Shown here: positions 21,752 to 34,013 of the stretch, piece by piece
How positions within the stretch are numbered: position 1 is the first letter of the stretch
Layout of the letters: each line of letters begins with the position of its first letter
NCBI GenBank assembly: GCA_963969495.1
Contig: OZ018319.1
Location: 206,534,733-206,598,732 of the forward strand
Direction of reading: 5' to 3'
Source: Ceratothoa steindachneri
Taxonomy: Eukaryota > Arthropoda > Malacostraca > Isopoda > Cymothoidae
DNA length: 64,000 nt
Translations under genes and position numbers: made by a program
The notes under the pieces: generated by a model
The model's database searches: none
Seen by the model: only the letters and a program-made list of their open reading frames with translations
What the model was told of the DNA's origin: nothing

Positions 21752-22161
21752 ATGTATTAGCATTTATATACAACTGACTCTACTTCAGGTCGTCCAGCAT
21801 GACACCCTGGCCCTCGAATTGAAAGAAAGCATTTAGGGAGCCCTTCTACAGTGCTAAAAAAAAGCACATTTCAAAATATCCCCTCTATGCTAGTCTCGTT
21901 TACCGTAGTACGAAACTGGATATTTATTATTTATAACACCGCTGTCTTATCTAAATACATACGAAAGACAGAGTTGTTATATTTAATAAATATCCTGTTT
22001 TCTAGGAGGGTAAATGAGACTAGCATGAAGGGAGTACTTTGAAATGTTCCTTTTTGGGCACAGTAGAAGGGCTCCCTAAGTGTTGTCCTCCAGTTCGAGG
22101 ACGAGAGTGTCACGCTGGACCTGAAGTAGAGTCAGTAATCTAAAAATTCTAATACATTAAC
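21748..22161. mobile_element. 414-bp foldback (MITE-like) element with about 200-bp arms
   Basis: The left arm, from GGTTAATGTATTAG with ACTGACTCTACTTCAGGTC, pairs with the right arm ending GACCTGAAGTAGAGTCAGT and CTAATACATTAACC. The arms meet near 21957 with almost no spacer and are about 80 percent complementary. There is no coding potential: the short frames at 21851-22113 on both strands are mirror images of the palindrome. It lies immediately after (TA)n, so insertion at TA is plausible. Confidence 0.85.
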
Positions 22162-22689
22162 CGCACCAATCTGTCTCAGAATATTTTCCATATATATTTA
22201 TATATAGATATTAGGGTTCGTCTAAGTTGGTGGAAGAAAGTGAATAAGCCTGCTGTATTAGTTGATTCATGTATGATATGTGAAATATTTTTATGAAATA
22301 ACTCCAGATAGATCAGAATGAATTATGTATTTTAATTTCTTTGCTGTAAATGTCATCATTTTATTTCGACTGCTCATGTCCTATATGGACAATCCCAGCC
22401 CCAAATCCAAATGGAAAAAAATGAATACATTAATAAAAATGGATACATTTATAAAATTATATATTGGTAATGTAAAATTGATAAACTAATAAATTAATAA
22501 AATTAAGTTCAACATACACCATTACAGGACATTAGCAGTTGAAATTAAATGATGATATTTTAAGCAGAGAAACTCAAATAAGTAAATCTAAAGCATTCGT
22601 GAAACAACACGGCATAGTTATTCACTTTTTCGTGCCAACTTCGACGATATCTAAAAAATACAGCTTTGACCAAAATTATGGGGCAGGGA
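22162..22689. other. AT-rich sequence, nothing recognised
   Basis: No gene or repeat signature. CAGCTTTGACCAAAATTATG at 22661-22680 may be the left end of the neighbouring Tc1-like element, because Tc1 ends often read CAGT-CCAAAATTATGG, but I found no matching inverted copy. Confidence 0.4.
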
Positions 22690-23660
22690 TGAGAAAGTGA
22701 AGAATATGATCGAAACTCATTTATTTCATACGTTAAATAATAAAAATAAACATTTTTGCGTATCTTTTATCCATAATTAATATTTGATGGGTCTTCCTTT
22801 TGCTTTTATAACCGCTTTTATGCGTTTTTAATACTTGAGACTGAGTTGGCACAGGTGGTTGGCTCAATTTTCTGCCACTCTTCATGAAATTTGGCTGTTC
22901 ATTCACTTTTTTGAGCAACATTTGTGCACCCTCACTCTTGTGCCCACATGGGACCACAAATGTCCAATGGGGTTGAGGTCTGGAGATTGAGCGGGGGGGA
23001 TGGGCATTCAATCAACGTCACTCCTTTCTTTTCAAACCAACCCTTTGGTACTCTATATGTGTGAATTTTACCTAAGGAAGGTTGATAAACCTGATCTAAC
23101 ATGCTGGTGTAAGTGTTGGAATACATTCTGCCCTCACAAGTCAACAACAATCCATGACCTGAAGATGACATGCAGCCCCAAACCATTGCACTGCCACCTC
23201 GAAATTTGACTGTTTGGACAACACAACTCGGATCATAAGCTTTCCCACCTCTTTGACTAACATAAACAGCTCCAGAGGCTCAAAAGATCTGAGGAGAAAT
23301 ACAAATTTTACTGATCAATTTTGGTATCCAATACAAACTTTGGTCTGCAATAAAAATGTGTAAAAGCGTAATAAATTGGTGGAAATTAATGTGTAGAACA
23401 TAGCTCAAAGTTGCTTTAACCAGACCAAACAACTTTAGCCGAATCATCATCAGTCCAATCTTCATGCACAAGACAATCGCTTCTTCTTGTTCACTCGAGA
23501 CAGCTACGGTTTCTTTCTAGCCTTACATCCTTTGAGCCCAGCTTCTAATAACCTTATTCTCACTGTGCGCCTTGATATTTCTTTGTTAGTTACTGCCCGA
23601 AACTCAGCAGGTAAATCAGAAGACGTTATTTTTCCTATCTGCCTAGGTGAAACATATTGG
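22690..23660 (-). pseudogene. Tc1-like transposase, near-full-length but broken
   Basis: Minus-strand order: an HTH-like block with RTVRIRLLEAGLKG and ARKKPLLS (about 23600-23500), then DWTDDDSAKVVWSG (about 23450-23410, normally continuing to the first catalytic Asp but here hitting a stop), VQWFGAACH and MVWGCMSSSGHGLL (23186), RMYSNTYTSMLDQVYQPSLG, KGWFEKKGVTLIECPSPPLN, and at the end AVIKAKGRP-IKY. The second-Asp QDNAPCH block is replaced by unrelated residues, so the catalytic triad is lost. An insertion disrupts the region 23290-23400. Confidence 0.88.
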
Positions 23661-23689
23661 GAAAGGACGAAATATTATGGCAACGTGAG

Positions 23690-25345
23690 CGAAGTATGGA
23701 TCTTCATTTTTATCGATATTTTTAGCCAGGTTATGTTGATTTCTTCTTATTAGAGTTTTCGTCAAATTCGTTTTAGTTCTTCGTATTATACGTTTCGCCA
23801 AAGTCTGTATATTTCTTCCAGGTTTTAAGGTCCTGACGTCACCTTAGAGCCTTTCAAATAAAACGGAACCGCAAGAAAAAAAACGGGGCCGGAAAATGGC
23901 AAGCTATAAAATTCTTCTAGCTACCGATTTCTGCCCCCAACCTTTTTTTTTCTTTAATAGCCGGTCCGAGGTACGAATTACCACTCAAATAAATCAATTG
24001 AAACATCCATGCATCTAATACATTAGCGAAACCCTGGGAAAAGCAGGGAAATAGCCCAAAAATGGGTCACAAAAGGGAAAAAGGGCCGCCTATCGCGATG
24101 TAAACAAAGGTGACTAAGCAGAAATAGGGAATAACCTCTAAAAAAAAAAAAAATCCGCTCATAGTCGTCTCCAAATAATTTTATACATTAGTTTTCAAAT
24201 CCCTGTATTTGTTTTACTAGCCCAAACCCAGGTGGAAAAGATTAAGTACCCAACTAGATACAAATACCGCAAACGTGACTAAGCAAAAAAAAAGGAAAGA
24301 ACCTATAATACATTAATCGCCGCTCATAGTAATTGCCAAATAATTTTGAACATTATTCTACAAATCCCTTAAATTATTTTAACATCCCAAACCCAGCTGA
24401 AAAACGATTAAATACCCAAATAAATAAAAAAAACGCCAACGTGAATAAGCAAATAATATGAACGAACCTTATAAAATAACGATAGCCGCCCATAGTCATT
24501 TCAAAATAATTTCGAACATTACCCAACAAATCCCTGCTCTCGTTTCAACCGGGGAGGGGGGGACGCTTACATACTTAATGAAATAAAAAACAACAAACCA
24601 AAATGGTCGACGATCCGTTATTTCCTTTGGCCTATTTATATAGGAATTGCTCAATGTGCACATGACTAAATCTATTTTAATTGTGTTTTCGATGCGGCTT
24701 CGATATTTTTAGCTAGTTCATGTTTAGTTATTTTACTTTTCTCCAACTGCGGTCTATTCCTCTCATGTTTCAACGCTATGGCGTCACATCTTAGCCTATT
24801 TCTATAGGAATATCGCAAATTTCACCCGATTAAATCTAGTGGCCACTTCAGGCCATATCGTTACTTCCTAGCCTATTCCTATAGGAATTGCTCTATTTTC
24901 ACTCGATTAAAGCTATTTAATTGTGTCTTCGATGCGAGCTTCTCGGTTAGGTAGATATTTTCTAGGTTTCCCCAAATCGTTAAGTTCATCTTCGTTTCGC
25001 CAAATTTGGTCTATTTCTTAGAATTTTTAAGGTCATACGTCAGAGCCTATTTCAATATGATACGGGATTCGATCTTTTCTTTTAAGATAGTTGATTTTTG
25101 TTTCCTCTATGATTTGCCAATTAAAGTATATCCCTCTTATGTTTCAATGTTTTCACGACATATTTTAGCCTATTCATATAGGAATTGCTCTAATTTCAAC
25201 AGAGTGAACCTATTTTAATTGTGTTTTCGATGCGGGCTTCCATATTTTCAGTTAGGTTAGGTTGATTTCTTCTTATTGCAAGAAAAGAAACCGGGGCTTG
25301 AAATGGGCAAGCTATAAAATTCTTCTATCTACCGATTCCTCCCAA
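23690..25345. repeat. Complex of diverged repeats (about 250-bp units flanking a 166-bp array)
   Basis: 23713-23930 and 25250-25340 are direct copies (GGTTGATTTCTTCTTATT and AATGGCAAGCTATAAAATTC). Between them a block with CCTATT(C/T)(C/A)TATAGGAATTGCTC followed by AATTGTGT(T/C)TTCGATGCG recurs at about 24632, 24870 and 25168. No coding potential is seen. Confidence 0.75.
24100..24560. repeat. 166-bp tandem array, about three units
   Basis: GTGA(C/A)TAAGCA(A/G)A anchors recur at about 24109, 24274 and 24441. Each unit also has a CGCTCATAGT/CGCCCATAGT block, CAAATAATTTT and CAAATCCCT. Period is 165-167 bp with about 20-25 percent divergence. Confidence 0.82.
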
Positions 25346-25354
25346 AACTCATGT

Positions 25355-26721
25355 TTTTGTCGCGTGTAGTCTAGTCGAGAGCGACTATGTCGGTGGGTAA
25401 GCGGACGATCGGTCGATCCCCGTTTTGCCTTTTTTTTAATTTTTTTTTATTAACATCATAACTATTCGGCTGGCTACAAAGGAAATTTGAAAAACTAATG
25501 TTGTTTTACATTCTCTTTCGAATGCTATAATTTACAAAGTTCTGCCAAGGATAGCCTGGGAATTATTTTGTTTTGGCAATAACATCATAACTAATTGGCA
25601 GATTCTAACGAAATTTGAAAGAAACCCTTATGTTGTTTTACATTCTCTTTCAAATGATATAATTCCCAAAGTTATTCCAATATTAACACGGAAATTATTT
25701 GTTTTGTTAATAACATCATAATTATTCGGCAGATTCTAACGAAATTTGAAACCATTATGTTTTTTACCATTCTCTTTCAAATGATACAATTTCCAAAGTT
25801 TTTACAAGGTTAACCCGGGAACCTTTGTGGGTGGGTGGCAATAACATCATAACTATTCGGCCGATACTCTCCTAGACTAGACAAGGCTTAATATGCTATA
25901 CTCTACTAGGCCAGCTTAGAATAGGCTATTAATAGGCTATGCTAAATATAATGTACAAGAGTAAGATATACTATGCTAATTAGGCTGTAAAATGTTATGC
26001 TAGGATAGCATATAGTATGATAGGCTAGACTAAGCTATGATTGACTAGGGTATAATAGGATAGTATAGGCCATACTTGTCTAGGATAGTTAATGCTAAGC
26101 TAGGTTATACTATGCTAGGCTAGGCTAAGGCTTGCTAAGCTTTACTATGCTAGATAAAGTTACACTATGCTATGCTATGGTAGGCTAAAGTATAATAGGC
26201 TAGGAGGGCTATACTCTGCTATTCTAGGCTATGCTAGTTAATAATATGTTAGGGTACGATAGGCTAGCTAACCTAGGCTATAATAGCCTAAGCTATGCAA
26301 GGTTATTCTAGTCTAGGGTATGGTATGCTGTACTAGTCTAGGATAGAGTAGACTAGGCTATAATATGATACACTTGGCTATATTATGTTAGGTGTGGTTG
26401 TGATAGGATAGGCTATAATATGCTAGGTTAGACTAGTGTCTGCTAAGATAGGGTAAAGTAGGTTATACTATGCTAGATTATACTAGGCTAGCTAGATTAT
26501 ACTAAGCTAGGCTAAGTTAGACCTAACACAGCTTAGCTATTCTATTTTAGGCTAGGCTATCCTATGTTTGGCTAAGCTTGGCTATACAAGGCTAAAACAG
26601 GGTAGATTATGCTATGCTATGGTTGCTATGATATGATATACTAGGCAAGTTTAGGCTAGGCTAGGCTAGGCTAGCTGGGCTACTATGCTATGAATACATC
26701 AGAAAAAGTGAAAGCACGCGA
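25355..26721. mobile_element. Non-autonomous element 1: four about 130-bp units followed by a TAGGC-type array
   Basis: Starts near GTCGCGTGTAGTCTAGTC, then CCCCGTTTTGCC and a T-run. Units of about 125-135 bp follow (ATAACATCATAACTATTCGG, ACGAAATTTGAAA, TTTTACATTCTCTTTC, CCAAAGT). At 25866 the units give way to the TAGGC-like array. It ends AAGTGAAAGCACGCGACT (26707-26722), a short inverted version of the start. No ORF is seen. Confidence 0.6.
25866..26695. repeat. Degenerate (TAGGC/TATGC)n short-unit array
   Basis: About 830 bp built from 5-bp words (TAGGC, TATGC, TAGAC, TATAC), cleanest at AGGCTAGGCTAGGCTAGGCT (26653 on). It resembles neither exact TTAGG (arthropod) nor TTAGGC (nematode) telomere repeats because the phase is 5 bp and the second T is missing. 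Confidence 0.85.
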
Positions 26722-26729
26722 CTTTTTAA

Positions 26730-27600
26730 TCGCGTGCGAGTCTCTTTTGCGAGAGACTCTTCATCTGACTATGTCGGTCGGTCCCGTTTTGCTTTTTTTT
26801 TGTAATAACATCATAACTATTTGGCCGATTTTAACAAAATTGTAAACTCTTATGTCGTTTTACATTCTCTTTCGAATGCCATAATTGTGAAAGTCTGCCC
26901 AAGGTTAGCCCAGGAATGATTTGGGGGGATTAACATCATTATTATTTGACCGATTCTAACGAAATTTGAAACACTTAGGTTGTTTAACATTCTCTTTCGA
27001 ATAAGATAATTACCAAAGTCCGCCCAAGGTTAGTCCGAGAATTATTTGTTTTGGCAATAACATCCTAACTATTTGTCCGATTCTAGCGAAATTTGAAAGC
27101 TTTATGTTGTTTTACCTTCTCTTTCGAATGATATAATTACCAAAGTCCTCCCAAGGTTAGTCAGTCCGAGAATTATTTGTTTTGGCAATAACATCGTAAC
27201 TATTTGGCCGATTCTAGCAAAATTTGAAACCTTTATGTTGTTTTACATTCTCTTTCGAATGATATAATGGCCAAAGTCTTCACAAGCTTAGACTTGGAAT
27301 TAATTGTTTTATCAATAAAATCATCATTATTCGGCCAATTCTAACGAAATTTGAAACCCTTATATTGTTTTACATTCTCTTTCTAATGATATATTTGCCA
27401 AAGTTATTCCAATATTAACCCGGGAATTATTTTGTTTTGTTAATAACATCATAACTATTCGGCAGATTCTAACGAAATTTGAAACCTTTAATTCGTTTTA
27501 CATTCTCTTTTGAATAATAGAATCGCCAATGTCATCTTAAGGTTAGTCCAGGAGTTATTGAAAGTTTTGCATATCGTAAGGTCTTAAACCAGCATAAGTG
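26730..27600. mobile_element. Non-autonomous element 2: six about 125-bp units
   Basis: Begins TCGCGTGCGAGTCTC (26730) with a second hairpin (GAGTCTC/GAGAGACTC, 26738-26759), then GTCGGTCGGTCCCGTTTTGC and a T-run. Unit anchors (AACATCATAACTATT) fall at about 26807, 26931, 27058, 27189, 27311 and 27444. It ends ATCGTAAGGTCTTAAACCAG-CATAAGTGAGAGC (27571-27605). The organisation is the same as at 25355 and 45385. Confidence 0.65.
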
Positions 27601-28110
<510 letters not shown>

Positions 28111-28599
28111 AACACAAGATCCCCTTTTTTTCCCCCCAATCCCCTACTTGTGGCTAATAGTAAAATGTCAACCCTTCAATCCTTTTAGGCCTAACCCCCG
28201 CCCCCCAGATTAGCCACGAGTATGGGATTGGGGGAAAAAAGAGCGCGCTTACCACTATACCAGTCTTTTATTTTGTCCCGTTATTGAGAAGGTGCTCAAA
28301 GTGTTGTATTGCTATTGTGTTCATGATGTAATTGTTCTTCTAATTATGTTCGGTTAATTATAAAAACATATCTCATGTTTTAACATAACATTTTATTGAT
28401 ATTTAGGTTTTTTGTTTTCGAAAAACCGAAAGTGAAAATTAGGCCTCTGACACGAAAAACAAGTGAAGGACAGTATACAGGTGGCTCTTGTGGTTTATTA
28501 TTAACTGATCTGAGCATTTACAGGCAACTGTTTCAGTGCTATTATTACCTTTATTATGCTAACCCTAGTGCAGATTTTGGGGGCCATAGTGCATCGAGT

Positions 28600-30860
28600 T
28601 AGCGAAGATTTATAATCCATTCGATCTTCAGTGAATCCGAGGTGCCCCTAATTAATGACAAATCCACTGAAAGAAAAGTTATCTACTCATGAGTGTGAAA
28701 GATATTAATCACAAGCTTGCTAAAGGGATTATCAAGCGAAACATGGATGGAAAACTGGATAAGCTCTTTGATATATCTGCCTGTTCCTGTTTTCTGGATA
28801 GTGTGCCTTACATGATTCGAGAGTAATCTGCAAGAAGGTCAAGAACACGTCATTTGTGTTGTCCATGTAGCTGCAAAGGTGCCGCTTGAAGAAAGAGCAT
28901 ACCTTCAAAATCTCTTATTAAAAACAGGCTGTAAAGGTGCATTCCAGATGTGATCAGTGGACACATCTGCTACCAAAGAAGTGAAGAAGGTCAAATAGAA
29001 ACATCATGTTTCACCGCATGAAGATAATGAGCTAGCTCGATCTTCCTTACAGCCTACAAAGTTGCTTGAATTTACAAGTGATACATCTAGTTCTGAGGTT
29101 AGTGTTCTTTTCTTTATGTTCATGAAAATATGTAATTAAATGTATTTTATACACCTACATAACTGGACATAAACCGAACCCCAGTAAATATTATTTTATG
29201 TTTGTAACATTTTAAGCAAGTTGATTAATGGCAGCCTAACAAGTATCCTTCAAGAGACTACAGCCTTATGAAGTTTCACAGATATGCTATGGAACTTGTC
29301 AGTTGTGAATATGCATCAAATCTGGGTACAGTTTCCGGGAATGCTAGGTTCCATGACATCAAACACTAATTAATTATGGTGTGGGGTCAAAGGCAAAGAC
29401 ACGGATCGTTTATATTGATTTGGATGGAACATTAGATGAAAAAAACATTGACTTACATAGAAACAGACACACCTGAAGGGGAACTATCCTCAGAAAGTGT
29501 TTTTGCAGAACATCACCTCACTTTCACCTATGAAAATCGGAATATCTCCAAGCAACTAGTTAACCCACAGAACTATAGTTGTTAATGGTGCTGCTAGTGA
29601 TGTTCTTGCTCAGGAAACATTCAGTGTTCTGCAAGAATATGACCGGTTTAAAGTTTCGTGCTATTCTTTTTGATAATAAAGCGACCAGCATTGGTTGGAA
29701 GAGTGGTTTAGTGGTAAATCTGAAAGAAATTCTTGAGAAGAATCCGCACACTATTGGTTGCACCCTTCATCACACTGAACATTCACAAAGAGCTCTATTC
29801 AAAAGACTTGATGGAGTTGCAACTGGCCCAAGAAAGCTCAGTGGGCCCCTTGCAAAAAAAAATCCTGTGAAGACTTTCATGAAGAACCTAACTAAAGCAC
29901 TGTTTGTGGCTAAAAAAATGACAAATATTGAAGGGTACTTTCCAGATGAAGTACTACAGGATCTAAATCATAATCAAACGATTCTTACGAGTATTGCAAA
30001 TGCATCAGATTAGGAAGAGTAGATGACAGATCCGCGGCCTGAAAGATAGGTCTGTTTAACCATAGAAGATGGTTAACACTTGGCATACTATTCCTTTGTA
30101 TATACACGAGACATCAGCTCAAACATAAATTTGAAAAAGCTCGGGTCTATGCTCGTTCAAGGTTATGCTCCCAGGTGGTTTAAGATAAAAAGACTTTGTA
30201 TGGCACATGATTCTCCTTACATCTTTTTCTCTGCTATCGATGACTACAGCGAATTCAGTTTGATGATGTTAAACGCATTGTAAAATAAAACATTCAAAGT
30301 AATATTTTTTGCCTCCTGCCTGAAAACTACTTTTATGCTATGATGAAAGATGATGAAGATTGGATCAGGAGTCTCGAACTTCAGACAAAGAAAACGTTTA
30401 CATAATTTTTATTTAGGAAATTTCTCAAAAATTTAAGAATATTCTGAACGTAAGCGAAGGTGTATATAGTGATTACTAAAACGACAGTATTCGAGTATAG
30501 TTTTAATTTGTTGGATAGAGAGCAACCATGAAGTGGAGAAGAAAATTCTTCTGGCGAATTGGGATGCAGAACATGGGCACAAGCTTATTAACCGTACTCG
30601 CCATGCTGTTATGGAACCACCTAAAATGCAACACCTTTCTGATGAAGAAATCCAGTCATTAATGGATACAACAGATACTCCAAGTCAGCCGTCCCATTTC
30701 GAGAGAGTGAGGAAGAAGTGTACAATTAGTAGCCAAAGCTTCCTATACATTTTATTACGTTGACAAACCGTGAGAGATCTATTCCCACGAAACTACTGAG
30801 TATGAAGAAGCCTCCTGTGCTTGTCATAAGCGCAAGATTTACAAACCTATGATGATGTGT
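28600..30860 (+). pseudogene. Unclassified invertebrate multicopy transposon-like protein, decayed
   Basis: Pieces in order on the plus strand: KLDKLFDISACSCFLD with EERAYLQNLLLKTGCKGAF (28735-28950), SVDTSATKEVKKVK, an LDLDGTLDEKN piece (about 29420), ILFDNKATSIGWKSGLVVNL (within 29579-30013), HTIGCTLHHTEHSQRALFKR and GPRKLSGPLAKKN. Then a WLTLG-like block, KKLGSMLVQGYAPRWFKIK (30127-30190), LPENYFYAMMKDDEDWI (about 30316-30370), and NWDAEHGHKLINRT to 30763. From memory this order matches an unnamed repeated protein family in aphids, Hydra and other invertebrates; I cannot assign a transposon superfamily. Gaps could be introns or decay. Frame breaks exclude function. Confidence 0.6.
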
Positions 30861-31869
<1,009 letters not shown>

Positions 31870-31923
31870 GGTGAAAACAAAGCACGCAATTGATAAAAGC
31901 ACCTTTATTTGTCTGGGTTTGAA

Positions 31924-31951
31924 CGTTTCGAGGTCCTAACCTCATCATCGG
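31924..31951 (-). ncRNA. Hammerhead-like motif in the RT-bearing PLE
   Basis: Minus strand CCGATGATGAGGTTAGGACC followed by TCGAAACG. CYGAUGA, a perfect GAGGU/ACCUC helix with UAGG loop, and GAAAC. The extra U between the core and helix II is unusual compared with canonical hammerheads. Confidence 0.5.
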
Positions 31952-32089
31952 CACTAAGAAACTAAGATAGTAACGGTTTAAAATTTGTAGTTTTCTTAAA
32001 ATACTGACATTGAATAGTGCAGTTTAGGATAAGCTGCTTAATACAAGAATAAAAATGTCAATAATTCATGATACAATATAAAGATTGGA

Positions 32090-32405
32090 TGCAGTTTGAT
32101 TTATATTTAAATTAGGTTTAAATTTTAGGACGTAAAGTGATTCCAATATCCGTAGTTCGTGGATATGGGGGATATGGCTAAGTATTTTAAAGTTATCCAT
32201 ATTGATTTCAGACTTGCAAACTTTGATGTGATCTCATTTGGGCGAGGGGGGTCTGGTTTGTTTAGAATCAGCCCCGTGCGGTTCGACCTTCCCCGATGCT
32301 GCCCGATGCGACAATGGATTGACCTAATGATCGAACCAATATAAGATGAATCGCAAGATTCACAACTATATTTATAAATTACAGAGAAGCGACAAGGGAT
32401 TGGAA
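32090..32405 (-). pseudogene. PLE GIY-YIG endonuclease domain
   Basis: The minus strand reads YKYSCESCDSSYIGSIIRSI (paired Cys then SYIGS, the YIG half of the signature), then CRIGQHRGRSNRTGLILNKP, and ends with a HIHDTNELRIL-like tail. The CxxC Zn-binding pair upstream of YIG is typical of Penelope/Neptune-type endonucleases. Confidence 0.88.
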
Positions 32406-32848
32406 TTAGGACCTTATAGCTGAAATTGGATCCAATATTGGGCTCATTTTTTAACAGGAATTTTGGGTCGAGATATGAATAGAATTTATTTAATCTTTTT
32501 AATTTTATTTACAAAGTCGTTTGATTTTTTACCAAAGTATGGAAGACTAAAGAAAATGGCTAATTTCTCTACAGTTTTTTCTGTTGGGCTTTTTTGATAG
32601 AGAGCATTGAGAAACTTTTTAATATGTTTTTCCACTAATGAGTCAGGGTAGCCATTCTTTTCAAAGAAAGGTTATAGAAAAGAGAATTCTAAATGCAGCA
32701 GTCTATAATATGAAGAACATTTATTGTAGGTTCGATGAATAAGAGTTTTTATCGAGGATAACTTAATGTTTACTGGCAAAACCTGTAAATGTAGGCTTCC
32801 TATAGACTGAAGTTTCAAACTTTGTTCCTGAATATTTAATATCTATAT

Positions 32849-33091
32849 CTAAAAATAGAAGTCACTATTTTTCTCGATCTCCATTGTATAATTTATATTT
32901 TTATATCTAGAGTTCAAGTATTTGAGGAATTGTCCGCCTGTTGTCGTGATTTCATTAAATATAAATGTATCATCGACATAACGTCTGTAATAGAGTTGTT
33001 TATATTCAATGGGGCAGTTATTGAGCAGAAGTTGTTCATAATGGCATAAGAAGATGTTAGCGAAAGTTGGCCCAAGTTGCCCCATCCCCAC
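32849..33091 (-). pseudogene. PLE reverse transcriptase, palm with YVDD
   Basis: MGMGQLGPTFANIFLCHYEQ corresponds to RT motif B (usually MGSPLGPxLANxFM). It is followed by YRRYVDDTFIF (catalytic YVDD, about 32971-32983) and FLKYLNSRYKNINYTMEIE. The motif spacing is that of PLE RTs. The Gly-Gln for Ser-Pro change in motif B is unusual. Confidence 0.93.
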
Positions 33092-33299
33092 TCCTTCTCT
33101 TTGGATGTAAAATTATTTATTAAATATAAAATACGAATTTAAGACAACCAATTTCCCAAATGACTTAAAGAGGTTTGTTTTGAAAATACCTATTACTTTT
33201 TAACAAGAATTAAAAAGAGATTTTGTACAAATTTGAATTGTTTCATTCAGCGGAATATTTGGGAATAAGTTTTCGACGTCATAACTCACAATTATGACG

Positions 33300-33695
33300 T
33301 CAGCAGCGTCCGAACGGGTGCACAGGTCTTCTACATTTTTTTCGGGGATTAGCTATGGTGTAATCATTATTGATAAGTTTGGAAAGGACGGGTACTAGGA
33401 ATTTTGATATACTATAAGAGGGTGTATTACATGCGAAACAAATGGGGTGGATTGGAACTTCTTCCTTATTGGTTTTAGGTTTCCCATATAGTATGCCAGG
33501 AACAGAGACTGAATCGTGTAACTTGTTATATATTTCGTTAAATCTATATTTTCCCGTCTTCAATTTGGGTAAGAATCTATTGATATGATCTTCTATATGA
33601 ATCAAAGTTTGAATAATGGGATCTTTTACTTTTAAAAATTTACTTTTGTCTGAAAGTGTGGCAATCATTTTGTTAGTGTGTTCTTCCCGATCCAT
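33300..33695 (-). pseudogene. PLE reverse transcriptase, N-terminal fingers
   Basis: FNEIYNKLHDSVSVPGILYG leads into KPKTNKEEVPIHPICFACNT and YSISKFLVPVLSKLI, the PLE RT motif 1-2 region (usually GxPKxHK...PLRPI). The frame ends by a shift just after the conserved NDYTI segment, before motif A. Confidence 0.88.
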
Positions 33696-33925
33696 AATAA
33701 CAACACTATTTCCTTTATCAGGTTTGAGGATTATACGTGTTTTATCAGAGATTTATCACCAGGGCAAACTATCGGCGAAAAAAATTTATATGCTTTAAAG
33801 TTATAAAAATACTTAAAACCTATTATGGACATTAGATTTTTCTTAACATCATTGAAATTAAAGGGTGTCGGTATTTCCAGACAAATAAAGATGCTTTTAT
33901 CAAGAGCGTGCTTGGTTTTCACCTT

Positions 33926-33927
<2 letters not shown>

Positions 33928-33980
<53 letters not shown>
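33928..33980. repeat. (TA)n microsatellite between two PLE units
   Basis: Perfect TA tract separating the RT-bearing PLE from the palindromic PLE terminus. Confidence 0.97.
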
Positions 33981-33984
<4 letters not shown>

Positions 33985-34013
33985 AATTGATTTGTTCATT
34001 GTGAATCTGATAT

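Larger units (their letters stand above)
31870..33926 (-). mobile_element. Penelope-like element with RT and GIY-YIG endonuclease, 2.06 kb
   Basis: Terminal inverted repeats: 31870-31925 (GGAAGGTGAAAACAAAGCAC, TTGATAAAAGCACCTTTATT) and the complement at 33870-33926. Minus-strand order: N-terminal region (33922-33731), RT fingers (33695-33300), RT palm with YVDD (33091-32849), linker, GIY-YIG endonuclease (about 32400-32100), and a non-coding end with a hammerhead-like motif (31924-31951). Several frameshifts are present. The order RT then GIY-YIG is diagnostic of PLEs. It is the most complete PLE in the window and is flanked by (TA)n at 33928. Confidence 0.92.

Noticed and set aside
22661..23710. 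Terminal inverted repeats of the Tc1-like relic (CCAAAATTATGG at 22670 and CGAAATATTATGG at 23669)
   Set aside because: The two words are in direct, not inverted, orientation, so they do not define Tc1 ends.
25866..26695. Interstitial telomere repeat
   Set aside because: The word is TAGGC/TATGC in 5-bp phase, not TTAGG or TTAGGC runs.
26707..26765. Helitron 3' hairpin
   Set aside because: Hairpins are present, but there is no CTRR end, no AT insertion context is provable and no Rep/helicase sequence exists in the window. The junction reads better as two element ends.
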